From the NCBI RefSeq assembly GCF_026891975.1, contig NZ_JAPTGB010000018.1, forward strand, positions 1 to 48,108: DNA of 48,108 nt, written 5' to 3'. The notes beneath the pieces are model-generated. The model ran no database searches. It had not been told where the DNA came from and was given only the letters and a program-made list of their open reading frames with translations. Origin of the DNA: Methanocorpusculum petauri (GTDB taxonomy: Archaea > Halobacteriota > Methanomicrobia > Methanomicrobiales > Methanocorpusculaceae). This document shows positions 25,530-35,083 of the stretch, in pieces. Both the position numbers and the translations under genes were made by a program. Numbering within the stretch: position 1 is the stretch's first letter; the number at the start of each line of letters is the position of its first letter.

Positions 25530-25943
25530 TTATTTTCCAATCATCTCAAGCCTAGACCGTGACCGGAGTACAACAACCGGAATACGCAGGCTGAGCAGGC
25601 GGTCTTTTAGCTTTTTATCATTGGTCACTACAACAGCATTAAACATCTCTGCGGATCGGATAACCTTGTCATCCACCGGGGCTTCATCCTCGTACGGAGG
25701 AAGAACCGTGCAGCGGGCCGCAACCGTCAGACCAAACCGTGCTGCTGCTGCATTGTTCCCGCGTCCCTGTGCAAGACCGCGCAGCTCGTACACCACCTCG
25801 GCAGGTACGAGTACATCGTATCCTCCGAGCAGTTCGCGCAGACCCTCAAACAAATCCACGCTGAACTGCACGGGCATCATCAGAGCGTTCGTATCCAGAA
25901 TAACCGTTACTCGGTCAGGACACCCATGCCGATCAGACGCCAT
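25530..25943 (-). CDS. PIN-domain protein of the aIF2-gamma/RpoE' operon
   Basis: 137 aa from the ATG at 25943, which lies inside the 3' end of the aIF2-gamma gene (37-base overlap). The core starts [14 protein letters not shown] with the first catalytic Asp and continues with [20 protein letters not shown] and [14 protein letters not shown], supplying the other acidic ligands of a PIN nuclease. Its fixed place beside translation and transcription genes argues for rRNA or RNA processing (Fcf1/Nob1-like superfamily) and not a VapC toxin. No antitoxin gene is adjacent. Confidence 0.85.
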   Translation of the reverse strand: MASDRHGCPDRVTVILDTNALMMPVQFSVDLFEGLRELLGGYDVLVPAEVVYELRGLAQGRGNNAAAARFGLTVAARCTVLPPYEDEAPVDDKVIRSAEMFNAVVVTNDKKLKDRLLSLRIPVVVLRSRSRLEMIGK

Positions 25944-27142
25944 CTGCCACCGACCTGCCGGCTGATTGCAATCCGGGATCCAAGCTCCGCGCAAACCGGA
26001 CGCTTGAGAATAACCTCTGCCTGATTTTTCTTCGCCGCCATGACAATGCCGACCGTGACCGCTGTGCCGACGGACAGCATCAGCGGCTCTTTCAGCCGCA
26101 GCGGATCGATGTTCTGCTCAGATGCGGACCCTACCACACGATCCATTAAGGTCATGTCAAACTTCAGTTTGTCCCAGACCGGCGGAAGAGACCCGATCGC
26201 GCCGGCCACCTGACCGACAAGCGTATCGCTTTTTGTAATCGCCGGGTCAAGCTTCGTACCGATAGCAGACAGGCCGCCCGGGGTTGCGACCGGAACTTTG
26301 TGGGACGCCTTGTTCATGGAGGTAATTTTGGTCGTAATCGGCTCCCACTTCGCCTTGTTCTCGGACATGTACTGTCGTCCCGGGCGGATTTCAATATCAT
26401 CGCCCTCATGGAATACACCACGAATCAGAGATCCGCCGATAACACCGCCCTTGATGTCACGCCAGGAACTTCCCGGCCGGTTGACATCAAAGGATCGGGC
26501 AATCAGCATAATCGGCGGAACATCAGCATCACGTTCCATGTCAGGAATTGTAGTGTTCAGCGCATCGATCAAAACACCGAAGTTAATCTTCTTCTGCGCG
26601 GAAACCGGGATGATCGGTGCATTCTCTGCAACCGTTCCTTTTACGAACGCTTTGATCTGTTTGTAGTTTTCAACTGCCTGCTTCTGGGGCACCACGTCAA
26701 TCTTATTCTGAACGATGACGATGTTTTTGATACCGGTCAGCTCAAGAGCCATTAAGTGCTCTTTGGTCTGCGGCTGCGGACATGGTTCGTTTGCGGCAAT
26801 GACCAGCATTGCACCGTCCATGATTGCCGAACCTGAAAGCATGGTTGCCATTAGGGTCTCGTGACCGGGGGCGTCCACAAAGGAGACAGACCGTACCGGT
26901 TCGAGTTTTTCGCCGCAGATCGGGCATGTATCAGTATTTGACCAGGAATCTGCACCCTCACATTTGGGGCACTTGTAAAACGTCGCGTCGGCATAGCCGA
27001 GGCGGATGGAGATGCCGCGCTTCAGTTCTTCACTGTGGCGGTCGGTCCATGAGCCGGTAAGCTGGCTGACCAGGGTGGTCTTCCCGTGGTCAACGTGGCC
27101 TACCACGCCGATATTTACGTTTGGTATTGTAGGATCATGCAA
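25907..27142 (-). CDS. eif2g: translation initiation factor aIF2, gamma subunit
   Basis: 411 aa from a TTG at 27142: (M)[19 protein letters not shown]. This gives the usual family length and start. GAGGAGG lies 11 bases upstream. An ATG at 27265 would add 41 unrelated residues. G-domain motifs are GHVDHGKT (15-22), DAPGH (90-94) and NKID, with a zinc knuckle (Cys58, 61, 73, 76) typical of the gamma subunit. The GTPase carries initiator Met-tRNA to the small subunit. It is the first gene of the PIN-RpoE'-Spt4-DpcK unit. A good TATA-like stretch (27163-27173) sits inside the possible N-terminal extension. Confidence 0.93.
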   Translation of the reverse strand: MHDPTIPNVNIGVVGHVDHGKTTLVSQLTGSWTDRHSEELKRGISIRLGYADATFYKCPKCEGADSWSNTDTCPICGEKLEPVRSVSFVDAPGHETLMATMLSGSAIMDGAMLVIAANEPCPQPQTKEHLMALELTGIKNIVIVQNKIDVVPQKQAVENYKQIKAFVKGTVAENAPIIPVSAQKKINFGVLIDALNTTIPDMERDADVPPIMLIARSFDVNRPGSSWRDIKGGVIGGSLIRGVFHEGDDIEIRPGRQYMSENKAKWEPITTKITSMNKASHKVPVATPGGLSAIGTKLDPAITKSDTLVGQVAGAIGSLPPVWDKLKFDMTLMDRVVGSASEQNIDPLRLKEPLMLSVGTAVTVGIVMAAKKNQAEVILKRPVCAELGSRIAISRQVGGRWRLIGMGVLTE

Positions 27143-27316
27143 AGAAACCAAAACCTCCTCAACCTTATATAATCGACCTTCGAACAGATATAATTGTGTG
27201 ATAAGCCGTACCAGTTCCTTCTTTGCATCCTTGCAGACTTCGTATGACGAATTCAGGGACTGCATAAGATTACGTAAGAAGAATAAAATAGGAAAAGCCC
27301 GATATGATAATATATT

Positions 27317-27736
27317 ATGGTAGGAGACTCGGACCTTTCACGGATAGGAATATCCCTTCCGCAGAATCTGCTGGATAAATTTGATGGCATCATCGGACTT
27401 CGCGGTTACTCTTCCCGTTCGGAGGGAATCCGTGACGCGATCCGCAGCTACATTACGTATTATGAATGGATGTCCGATGTCAAAGGCGAGCGGCAGGGAG
27501 TGATTACGATGGTGTATGATCATGACCACCGCGGTCTGATGCAGACGATTACCGAGATTCAGCATGAGAATCGTGAGACCATTCAGTCCACCCTGCATGC
27601 ACACGTGAATGATGAACGGTGTCTTGAGGTGATTCTTGTCCGTGGTGACGGGGCGAAACTAAAAGATGTTGCGGAAAAACTGATGGCGCTGAAAGGTGTT
27701 GAATCGGTCAAGCTGACGACAATTCCGGTAAACTAA
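27317..27736 (+). CDS. nikR: nickel-responsive regulator NikR
   Basis: 139 aa. The N-terminal RHH domain (8-50; [29 protein letters not shown]) binds DNA and the C-terminal ACT-like domain senses metal. His83, His94, His96 and Cys102 have exactly the spacing (11, 2, 6) of the four high-affinity nickel ligands of bacterial NikR, so the site looks intact. It would repress nickel uptake when Ni is plentiful; a methanogen needs Ni for F430 and hydrogenases. AATAAAATAGG at 27282-27292 is about 30 bases before the ATG, which suggests a leaderless message. It is divergent from aIF2-gamma. Confidence 0.93.
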   Translation: MVGDSDLSRIGISLPQNLLDKFDGIIGLRGYSSRSEGIRDAIRSYITYYEWMSDVKGERQGVITMVYDHDHRGLMQTITEIQHENRETIQSTLHAHVNDERCLEVILVRGDGAKLKDVAEKLMALKGVESVKLTTIPVN

Positions 27737-27737
27737 A

Positions 27738-27751
27738 TTTTTTTCAAAAAA
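27738..27751. terminator. bidirectional terminator between nikR and DUF2098
   Basis: T7 (27738-27744) directly after the nikR stop is followed by A6 (27746-27751), which reads as T6 on the minus strand just after the convergent DUF2098 gene. Confidence 0.6.
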
Positions 27752-27759
27752 GGAGGAGG

Positions 27760-28041
27760 TTATCCTCCGCCTTCACAACTCTGATCGGTATTCTGCCAGG
27801 CAGACTCGTTCATCTCACGGAATCTCTTCTGTTCCTCCTCGAGATCTTTTCTGAAGTCACTGTGCCTGGTTTCTTTGCGGGCAATCTCACTGATTGCAGT
27901 GAGCTGGTCGATACGATAGTACAGACCGGTACTGTCAAGCTCTGCAAAGGTGAATCCGTTTTCCTCCACAAGATTCACGATCTTCCCGACGGTCCCCGTT
28001 CTGCCGTACCGCACTGTCTGCCCGATTGCAGGAGTGCTCAT
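27760..28041 (-). CDS. DUF2098 family protein
   Basis: 93 aa from the ATG at 28041; the frame upstream to 28086 is poor and unconserved. It contains VRYGRTGTVGKIVNLVEENGFTFAELDSTGLYYR, here recalled only as the pattern from about residue 10 to 43, a small SH3-like barrel typical of DUF2098, a family found mainly in methanogens. A charged helix follows (ARKETRHSDFRKDLEEE). The function is not known. It is monocistronic and convergent with nikR. Confidence 0.75.
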   Translation of the reverse strand: MSTPAIGQTVRYGRTGTVGKIVNLVEENGFTFAELDSTGLYYRIDQLTAISEIARKETRHSDFRKDLEEEQKRFREMNESAWQNTDQSCEGGG

Positions 28042-28134
28042 GCTACTATGTTGGATGGTGGTGGAGTATAAAGATGTGGATTGCATTCCATTGCAGTTTG
28101 AAAAAAAGGGGATCTGATTTTTTCAGGATCCGGT

Positions 28135-30732
28135 TCAGTTGATGGTAAGACCCCGCATTACGGCCTCCTCGGAGACCTCGAAGGTTTCGCCGGTTCCAAC
28201 GATGGTGTAGGGTCCTGTGGTCTTCACATCATACGAGCTGCCGGAGGTGGAGTACGGGACGGTGAACTGTCCGTCCACGCTTGCCTGACGGTAGGTGAAG
28301 GTTCTGCCGTTGTTGGTGGTAACGTTCACCTCAATGATGCCGTCTCCTTTGATCACGGCTCCCGGTACGTACTCAAAGCTCTTGACCCAGGCGGTTCCGC
28401 CTGCAACCGGCTGGTTCGTGTACTGGCCGTTGGCCATGACATAGTTCGGGGACTCGTGGACTAAGCGGAAGTGCTGCAGTGCCGGAACGGTTGTACTTGG
28501 CAGGTATGCAGTAGCCGTGCTTGACGGGTTTGCAATCACATATGCATGCTTGGTTGCAGGGCCTGCCGCATTGAACTGGGCGGCGGCTGCCTGAGCTTCA
28601 GCTTCGGTTGCGTAGGCTTTCACTGCGGTGATGACCGGGTAGCTGTAGTTGGCCGAGGAGTCGGTTTCCACAACTGCGATGTCTCCGGGACTGGTCATGG
28701 AACCGTCATAGTACTGAAGCCGGACGGTAAGGGTGTTGTAATATTCAGGTGTCTGCGCCTGTACCCCGGAGAGCTGACCGCTGTTGTTCGGCTGCAGGAA
28801 GGTGTAGTAGTACGGGGTGAGCTGGGCAACCGAGTCGTTCCAGATTGCCATTGCGCCAAACTTGCCGCCGGCCATCTGATAGTCGGTCATCACATAGCGG
28901 GTGCCAAGGTAATCCAGTTTTTCCATTACGGCAGATTCATTCGTACTGGTGAGCACCGCTGCAGCACCGTACGGGCCTGCGACTCCCGACTGGAACGGAT
29001 TGCTGTTCGGGATGCGCTCGGCAATGGTGGTGATATAATGGCCGTAGTCCCACCACGACATAACACCGTAAGACTCTGACGGATACTCGAAGTCTTCGCC
29101 GTTGTAGATCTTGAGGTAGTCAACGCCGGTTTCCGGAGTTCCGGAGAGCATCCAAGTACATTCGGATATCCAGTCTTTTTCGGTTCCGCCGTACTTGCCG
29201 TAGCTTTCACCGGTCTGAACTGCGGTTACTGCAGAGGTTGCAACAAATGCGATTGCGATAACTGCCACGATGGCGCAGGTTCCAACCTTTATCCAGTCAT
29301 GGCCGGCAGCGGCCTTTGCGGCAGCTTTTTTCCCTTTCTTTGCCGTTTTGTCTTCAGACACTTCTGATTTTCTGCTTCCCGCAATCTGCAGGAGATCCTT
29401 TTCAGCAAAGGTGATCGCCCACCCGACAAACACTGCGGCAAGAAGGGCGATGTTTGCTGCAACATAGTACTCCCAGCGGACGTGCTGCATGGTGGCAAAG
29501 ATCATCAGCGCAGACCAGATGAGGACAAAGAGTGCTCCCGGTTCTTCGTGCTTCCACACACGGTAGAGGAGGTAGATGAATCCGCCCGCAGCTAAGAGGA
29601 TGCCCCAGCCGAAGGAGTTGAACGCTCCTTCCATGGACCAGGATGCCATCTCAGCGATAGTGGACTGGGCTGCTGCCTGAGCGAAGAACTGGGTCAGAGA
29701 TCCCATTGCAGATGTAAACAGAGAAGGGAGGACTGCGGCAACAACTCCGACAACAATGAGGACCAAAACAACAAGGGCGACAGGGTAGTAATACCACTGA
29801 AGCTGTTTCTTTGCGGCTATCTTTGATATGACATAGAGGACGATAGTTCCAAAAATCAGCCCAAGATGGGCACAGAGTACTCCAAGTGAGTATGATACGA
29901 AACTGAAGCTGAGATTCTGAATCCCATAGATCAGCATACCGATTGCGACCACCGCAAATGTAATCACGTTCAGAACAAGCAGATACTCTGTAGGTTTTCC
30001 AGAACGGTGGTTAATGATAAACTGAATCAGCGTGAAGATTGCAACGAACAGCCCGAACACAACCATGGTCGACATGGTCAGGAGACCGAGCAGATAGGCA
30101 ATACCACAGATTACTCCGTATATTACCGGAATTTTCAGGGTTGCATACTCTTTGAAATCGATTTTGTGATCATTAAGTGCATACAGAGCCACTACATAGA
30201 GAAGACAGAACAACGTCGAAAACAGTGTTTCTGCGATGTGGTGGTCCAGATGCCCATACAGGGATCTTGACAGATACTGCCCGCCGATTACGGCAATAAA
30301 CAGAGCGGAGATAAGTCCTGTCTTCCAGTTGCCGATTCTGGTGCCAAGCCAGTACATAACCGGAACCATTGCGGCACCCATCAGGGCAGGCACCCATCCG
30401 GCAGCGTCAATCACTTCAAGACGTGTTGCGGCGCCTGCAATTGCCGCAACTGCTGCTGCAATCCAGGTAAACAGCGGCCCCCAGACGATATCCTGTCCTG
30501 TTGGATACAAAGTCATTGGCTCAAAGAAAATGTATCCAAAATTGTTTGCAAGCGCTACTTCTATCAGCCGCAGGTTGTACCAGGCATCAGGTCCTGCGAT
30601 CATATCGCCGGTTCCGGCAAGGTCCGGAAACGGCAGTATGCGTATCCAGAAGGCAAGTACTGTGAAGATGAGTACGAGTCCTCCAAGGATTCCGTAACGA
30701 TATCGACGATCGTTCCAAAAACTCAGATCCAT
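28135..30732 (-). CDS. aglB: oligosaccharyltransferase AglB (STT3 family)
   Basis: 865 aa. The N-terminal ~470 residues hold about 13 membrane helices, with GDMIAGPDAWYN supplying the first-loop Asp and DHHIAE the second DxD-like site. A soluble C-terminal domain carries the STT3 signature WWDYG at 560-564. It moves the lipid-linked glycan to Asn in N-x-S/T sequons of S-layer and surface proteins on the outer face of the membrane. The Lys-rich insert around 445-465 is a cytoplasmic loop. It is divergent from a glycosyltransferase gene with a shared AT-rich promoter region (30733-30844). Confidence 0.95.
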   Translation of the reverse strand: MDLSFWNDRRYRYGILGGLVLIFTVLAFWIRILPFPDLAGTGDMIAGPDAWYNLRLIEVALANNFGYIFFEPMTLYPTGQDIVWGPLFTWIAAAVAAIAGAATRLEVIDAAGWVPALMGAAMVPVMYWLGTRIGNWKTGLISALFIAVIGGQYLSRSLYGHLDHHIAETLFSTLFCLLYVVALYALNDHKIDFKEYATLKIPVIYGVICGIAYLLGLLTMSTMVVFGLFVAIFTLIQFIINHRSGKPTEYLLVLNVITFAVVAIGMLIYGIQNLSFSFVSYSLGVLCAHLGLIFGTIVLYVISKIAAKKQLQWYYYPVALVVLVLIVVGVVAAVLPSLFTSAMGSLTQFFAQAAAQSTIAEMASWSMEGAFNSFGWGILLAAGGFIYLLYRVWKHEEPGALFVLIWSALMIFATMQHVRWEYYVAANIALLAAVFVGWAITFAEKDLLQIAGSRKSEVSEDKTAKKGKKAAAKAAAGHDWIKVGTCAIVAVIAIAFVATSAVTAVQTGESYGKYGGTEKDWISECTWMLSGTPETGVDYLKIYNGEDFEYPSESYGVMSWWDYGHYITTIAERIPNSNPFQSGVAGPYGAAAVLTSTNESAVMEKLDYLGTRYVMTDYQMAGGKFGAMAIWNDSVAQLTPYYYTFLQPNNSGQLSGVQAQTPEYYNTLTVRLQYYDGSMTSPGDIAVVETDSSANYSYPVITAVKAYATEAEAQAAAAQFNAAGPATKHAYVIANPSSTATAYLPSTTVPALQHFRLVHESPNYVMANGQYTNQPVAGGTAWVKSFEYVPGAVIKGDGIIEVNVTTNNGRTFTYRQASVDGQFTVPYSTSGSSYDVKTTGPYTIVGTGETFEVSEEAVMRGLTIN

Positions 30733-30844
30733 AAGCTATCACAGAGGAAATTATCTATCTATAATCTGGGTTCTTCATCAGATAAAGTAATTGGGGAGAG
30801 CGGAACAATCATTTCTTCTAACCGGCAATAACAATATTAATAGT

Positions 30845-31972
30845 ATGATATCTGCCGCAGCAACCCTTCTGATAGTATGTGGAATTGGAATCGGATGTGT
30901 TGCTGCGTATCCGTATTTCTTATATCTCCGAAAAATTCACGGAATTTCTTTTACTGCCTCGCCAAAGCTCGCGACATATCCCTCAGTCAGTATTGTGGTG
31001 AATGCATATCAGGAGGGAGATCTCGTCAGAACACGCATTGAGGATATTTTCCATGCCGCGTATCCTTCGGATAAAATTACACTGTATGTGGTTAATGACG
31101 GTGCAGACCCGGCAACAGGTGATGCCGCAAAAAAGGCTCTCAAAGATAGTCTGATGAAGTCAGCAGTAATTGAACCAAAAGAAAGGATTGGGAAAATTAA
31201 ATGCCAGAATATGGTCATTTCCATGATTACTGATGAAATCATTGTTTTCACGGACGCAGACATTACCACAGAACCTGATGCACTTGCAAAACTGATCTCA
31301 CGCTTACAGGATCCGGAGATCGGTGCTGTCTGTGCGGATCTGATTCCGGTTGGTTCATCGCAGAATGTAACCGGCTCTGAAGGTGCATACCGCTCCGTCT
31401 ACGGAAAAATGTGTGAGTATGACAGCCAGCTTGACGCCACCTACAACTTTAACGGCCCGCTGATCGCTTTCAAAAAATCAGCAGTACCGCATATTGAGGA
31501 AACGATCGGTGCTGATGACGCAAACCTTGCGCTGACCTGCATTGCCAACGGGTATCGTGCCATATATGCTGCGGATGCAGTCGCGTACGAATTACAACCG
31601 GTATCATTTCGCGCCCAGTACCGGCAGAAGGTCCGCCGTGCTGACGGGCTGGTGAACAGCACCCGTCTGTTTGGCTCTGCATGCCATGAAAAGCGTGCAG
31701 TCTTCTGGAAACACATATTCCCGAGACGCCGGTGGATGCTGCTGTACTCTCCGGTTCTGTTCGTGGTTTCCGCAGTTCTGCTGCTGGCAGGCTGTTTCCT
31801 CTGGTCGCTTGTGTACGGGACGATACTAATTCTGATCGGGGTTGTTGGTTTGATCTTCTCCATTGCCAAACCGGATAATCTTCTGAGCAGTTTCGTTCTG
31901 AACCAGATATATCTGATAATCGGTCTGGCAAAACGGAAAAATATTCAGATGTGGGACAGGGTCGAAAAATAA
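30845..31972 (+). CDS. membrane glycosyltransferase, family 2
   Basis: 375 aa from the ATG at 30845; a TTG 18 codons upstream is less likely. An N-terminal membrane helix (4-24) precedes a GT-A domain with the nucleotide-sugar motifs VVNDGADP and VFTDADI (DxD) and the acceptor-site RQKVRRADG, followed by three C-terminal membrane segments. Inverting GT2 enzymes of this layout transfer sugars to polyprenyl carriers or polysaccharides. Its position head-to-head with aglB suggests a role in building the N-glycan. AATATTAATA just before the ATG may be part of the promoter. Confidence 0.85.
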   Translation: MISAAATLLIVCGIGIGCVAAYPYFLYLRKIHGISFTASPKLATYPSVSIVVNAYQEGDLVRTRIEDIFHAAYPSDKITLYVVNDGADPATGDAAKKALKDSLMKSAVIEPKERIGKIKCQNMVISMITDEIIVFTDADITTEPDALAKLISRLQDPEIGAVCADLIPVGSSQNVTGSEGAYRSVYGKMCEYDSQLDATYNFNGPLIAFKKSAVPHIEETIGADDANLALTCIANGYRAIYAADAVAYELQPVSFRAQYRQKVRRADGLVNSTRLFGSACHEKRAVFWKHIFPRRRWMLLYSPVLFVVSAVLLLAGCFLWSLVYGTILILIGVVGLIFSIAKPDNLLSSFVLNQIYLIIGLAKRKNIQMWDRVEK

Positions 31973-31973
31973 T

Positions 31974-32564
31974 TTACGTCCCGTACGGACACCAGTGCTC
32001 TATCCCCAGCAGCGCTGCGACTCCCGCCCACTCCGGACCGAGAAGCAGAACCTCCTTCTCCAAATCCCGTGCCTCCGCAATCTCCGCAAGGCCCTCCTCT
32101 GTCAGAAGCGCATCACCGGTTACAACCACCAGCTCAGCCTCCTCCACAAACAGCGCCTGACGAAGCCCGGGAATGTCATCCCCGATCACATAGACCAGCC
32201 GATCCGCACAACGAACAGCAAGCTCCTCCAGACAGTCATCAAAGTTCACCGTAGGACACGGCGCAAGCGTGCGGGTCAGCATCAGAAAACCCGCCGCCAC
32301 ACTCAGCGCACCCGCTGCTGCGGCACGCGTCTTCTCCGACTTCAGCGGAGCATCAAACAGATGTTCCAGCAGCATCTTTGCTGAAAACGGATCAGGAGAA
32401 CTGATCTCCGCAATCCGTCCCCCGTACTCAACACCCAGACACCTGCCGCGGCAGTAGCGGCAGACGTGATGTGACGGGAGGGGCGCATAGCGCAGATCCC
32501 CGTCCTCGCATCCCGCGCCTGCCGAGACCTCGCGCAGGCGCACAATCGCATCATGCAAAATCAT
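31974..32564 (-). CDS. conserved Rossmann-like protein with CxxC-x3-C, DUF364-like
   Basis: 196 aa. An N-terminal part has CRYCRGRC near residue 35, a plausible metal or Fe-S site. From about 120 (RLVYVIGDDIPGLRQALF, VVVTGDALLTEEGLAEI, EVLLLGPEW) it looks like the Rossmann half of DUF364 heavy-metal chelation proteins. The assignment is tentative and no reaction is known. It is the last gene of the SufC-SufB-cyclase unit, overlapping the cyclase by ATGA (32561-32564), so a shared role in metal, cofactor or Fe-S metabolism is possible. Confidence 0.55.
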   Translation of the reverse strand: MILHDAIVRLREVSAGAGCEDGDLRYAPLPSHHVCRYCRGRCLGVEYGGRIAEISSPDPFSAKMLLEHLFDAPLKSEKTRAAAAGALSVAAGFLMLTRTLAPCPTVNFDDCLEELAVRCADRLVYVIGDDIPGLRQALFVEEAELVVVTGDALLTEEGLAEIAEARDLEKEVLLLGPEWAGVAALLGIEHWCPYGT

Positions 32565-33130
32565 ACTGTTTCGTCCTCCTCCTCGATCAAAACAACCCGT
32601 GCCGGAGCTGCATCAGCTCCCGCAATCTTCAGCGGCAGCGCAATCATCCGGTACACACCGTCAGCCACACCCGTAAAATCCAGCAGCTCAATCACCATCA
32701 CTCCCGCCGCAAGCAGAATGCGGTGCACCGCATCGTTTCCGATTGACGGCGTATCACACCCAACAACCTCCACCCCGGCCCGTACAAGTACTGATGCCTC
32801 CTCTTCCGAAAGCTGCGGATACGTGGCATCCCCCTCGCGGTATCCCGAACGAAACAGAACCGCAGGCGTCGTCTCCGAAACCAGCCCTCCAAAGGAAAGC
32901 AGTTCAGCGGTTGTGAACAGTTTTTCAAGCGGCAGCTCATCCACCCCTACCCCTGCCTCCCCGGAAAAATAGTGAGCCGGAGCATCAATGTGCGTTCCCG
33001 TATGCGTCCCGAGCGCCAGCGCGGAAATAGAGGACTCCCCTGATCGCAGGGGAGTCCGTACAAACTCCGGATCGCCCGGATACACAGACATCCCGGACGC
33101 AAGCGTCCGGGTCACATCATAAATTTTCAT
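32561..33130 (-). CDS. cyclase / kynurenine formamidase-like metal hydrolase
   Basis: 189 aa of the cyclase family (PF04199). The metal and catalytic motif HTGTHIDAPAH is complete (His43, His47, Asp49, His53), preceded by SVYPGDPEF and followed by LDFTGVADGVYRMIALPL near the end. Members hydrolyse N-formylkynurenine or act as isatin hydrolases or amidases; the substrate in methanogens is not established. It overlaps sufB by one base (TGATG) and the next gene by four, so it is translated as part of the Fe-S operon. Confidence 0.85.
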   Translation of the reverse strand: MKIYDVTRTLASGMSVYPGDPEFVRTPLRSGESSISALALGTHTGTHIDAPAHYFSGEAGVGVDELPLEKLFTTAELLSFGGLVSETTPAVLFRSGYREGDATYPQLSEEEASVLVRAGVEVVGCDTPSIGNDAVHRILLAAGVMVIELLDFTGVADGVYRMIALPLKIAGADAAPARVVLIEEEDETV

Positions 33131-34239
33131 CAGAATCCGTGATCCGCAGAATCAATCGCATCATCGATCTGCTTCTGCAGTGCATCCGGCAGACCCTCAA
33201 TGCGCACATCAAGGAATCCGCGGATGATCGTCGCGGTAGCCTCCTCCTCCGAAAGACCGCGCGCCATCAGATACTCAATCTCATCGCGGGCAATCTTCCC
33301 GACCGCTGCCTCATGAGAAAGTTCTACATCCACCACACGTCCATCGATCTCCGGAATCGCATGCATGATGCCGTCCCTGAGAATCAGACCGCGACACTCA
33401 ATGTGTCCCTTCGTCTGCGGCGCCTCACCGGTGATCGCCCCGCGGGAAATGATCGTACCGCCGTTTGTAATCGCACGGGTAATTAACTCGGCGCTCGTCT
33501 CCGGTGCTTCCAGAATCGCACGCGACCCGGCATCAATGTGCGAACCCGGTCCTGCCACAATCACACTGGAGAAACGGGCAACCGCTCCCTTCCCGCGAAG
33601 GTGCGCGGTAGGATACATCTGCACCATCTTGGTCGGTTTCATGCAGACATAGTTTGAGATGAACGTTCCGCCTTCCTCAACAATGGAGGCAGTCCGCGGG
33701 AACACTTCGATCTCTTCTCCCCACGTGTGAATCATGGTCGAAGTTACCTTCGCATCCTTTCCGACGTAAATCTCATTGATGCCGTAGTGCGCTCCCTCTT
33801 TTGTCTTCATGGAACTCGCACATCCGGCAATCAGATGAATCTCCGCTCCTTCTTCGGCGATCACAATATTGTGGACGGTCTGGATGGTATCGCCTGCAAG
33901 GAACATGCAGCTCTGTAAGGGGAAGGTGGTCTTTGCACCTTTGCGGGCGATGATGACATATCCCCGCTGGGGATGGTCTGCGACGTACTGCGTATATTCG
34001 TCTTTGTCTTTGGGGACAACGTTCCAGAAGTATGAGGAAAGCCATGCATACTTTTCCAGGGCTTTCTCGATCATCATGACCTCAACGCCTTCGGCGTTGG
34101 AGCCTGCGTGCAGAACATGGTCGTTGACAAGAAGGAAACTCCCTGCCCGGCCTTCCAGAGAATCGGTCTGAATACCGGTTAAGGCCAGCCGCTCTTTGTC
34201 CTCGGTACTGATGGAATCAAATCCGTTCATTTCTGACAT
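33130..34239 (-). CDS. SufB/SufD-family Fe-S assembly scaffold (SmsB-like)
   Basis: 369 aa from the ATG at 34239, chosen because AAGGAG lies 8 bases upstream; an ATG at 34230 is the alternative. It has the SufBD beta-helix core (VVIAEEGAEIHLIAGCASS, KAHIECRG-type strands, ELSHEAAVGKIARDEI near the end). The motif SHEAAVG with the following EIEYLMARGLSEEEA is the family C-terminus. With SufC alone and no SufS, SufE or SufU nearby, it corresponds to the reduced SUF-like system (SMS, SmsCB) typical of methanogens. It would build [4Fe-4S] clusters, which methanogens need in large number. Confidence 0.9.
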   Translation of the reverse strand: MSEMNGFDSISTEDKERLALTGIQTDSLEGRAGSFLLVNDHVLHAGSNAEGVEVMMIEKALEKYAWLSSYFWNVVPKDKDEYTQYVADHPQRGYVIIARKGAKTTFPLQSCMFLAGDTIQTVHNIVIAEEGAEIHLIAGCASSMKTKEGAHYGINEIYVGKDAKVTSTMIHTWGEEIEVFPRTASIVEEGGTFISNYVCMKPTKMVQMYPTAHLRGKGAVARFSSVIVAGPGSHIDAGSRAILEAPETSAELITRAITNGGTIISRGAITGEAPQTKGHIECRGLILRDGIMHAIPEIDGRVVDVELSHEAAVGKIARDEIEYLMARGLSEEEATATIIRGFLDVRIEGLPDALQKQIDDAIDSADHGF

Positions 34240-34955
34240 GCAATACACTCCTTATAGCCGGATGTCTTCACACTCCGGAGAATCTCGCGCGGGTTTCCGC
34301 TGCACCGCATCATCCCGTCAATGAGGACGTGACCGACATCTGCTTCGATGTAGTCAAGGATGTAGCCGGTATGGGTAATGATGAGGCCGGATTTGGTACG
34401 GTTGATCATGTGCTGATCCTTTTCCAGAAGGCTTGCCGCAGCGTTTCCGAGGAGTGCCATGTTTTCGACATCGACACCGCTTTCCGGCTCGTCCAGCATG
34501 ACGAAGGAGGGGTTCTGCACCATGAGCTGGAGAATTTCACTGCGTTTGATCTCACCGCCGGAGAATCCTGCATTGACGTCGCGGTCGAGGAATTTTGTCA
34601 TATGCATGCGTTTCGCAAGGGCCGGAATGTTTTCTTCCCCGATTTTGGTGGTTGCCGTGAGGAACTTGCCGAGCTTCAGGCCGGAGATGGTGGGCGGACG
34701 CTGGAACATGATGCCCATCCCAAGTTGTGCCCGTTCATGTACCGGTTTTTCGGTGACATCAACGCCGTTAAAAAGTATTTTGCCGCTGGTGACCTGGGAA
34801 CTGCCAAATCCCATGATGGTACGCAGAAGGGTGGTTTTTCCCGAACCGTTCGGTCCGAGAAGTACGTGAGTCTCGCCGTCGTTAATTTTCAGATTAACGC
34901 CGTGAAGCACCTCGCGTCCGCCAACTTCCACATGAAGATTGCTGATCTCAAGCAT
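34227..34955 (-). CDS. sufC: SufC-like ABC ATPase (SmsC-like)
   Basis: 242 aa. Walker A GPNGSGKTT, signature FSGGEIKRSEILQL and Walker B FVMLDEPESGVD fit the soluble SufC ATPase that drives cluster assembly on its SufB/D partner. The C-terminus ends ECIACQK. It is the first gene of a four-gene operon (sufC, sufB, cyclase, DUF364-like), and its stop overlaps the sufB start by 13 bases. The upstream gap (34956-35083) has a TATA-like AT stretch. Confidence 0.94.
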   Translation of the reverse strand: MLEISNLHVEVGGREVLHGVNLKINDGETHVLLGPNGSGKTTLLRTIMGFGSSQVTSGKILFNGVDVTEKPVHERAQLGMGIMFQRPPTISGLKLGKFLTATTKIGEENIPALAKRMHMTKFLDRDVNAGFSGGEIKRSEILQLMVQNPSFVMLDEPESGVDVENMALLGNAAASLLEKDQHMINRTKSGLIITHTGYILDYIEADVGHVLIDGMMRCSGNPREILRSVKTSGYKECIACQK

Positions 34956-35054
34956 GGAAAATCTGCTATGTAATTTGTTGCGGAGGGTTGTAAAGATACG
35001 TGTTTGATTACCTTTTCCTATGGGAAGGGCACTTTCAGTACGCGCGGTCCGGGA

Positions 35055-35062
35055 TTTATATT
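35055..35062 (+). promoter_or_regulatory. TATA box of the 51-codon gene
   Basis: TTTATATT at 35055-35062 is centred 25-26 bases before the ATG at 35084. That is the spacing between TATA box and transcription start in archaea, so the message should begin at or within a base or two of the start codon. Confidence 0.6.
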
Positions 35063-35083
35063 CCCTCAGTCTGATGTTTGATC

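Noticed and set aside
25530-25943. VapC toxin of a toxin-antitoxin pair
   Set aside because: The PIN gene is embedded in the conserved aIF2-gamma/RpoE' block and has no antitoxin-like neighbour.
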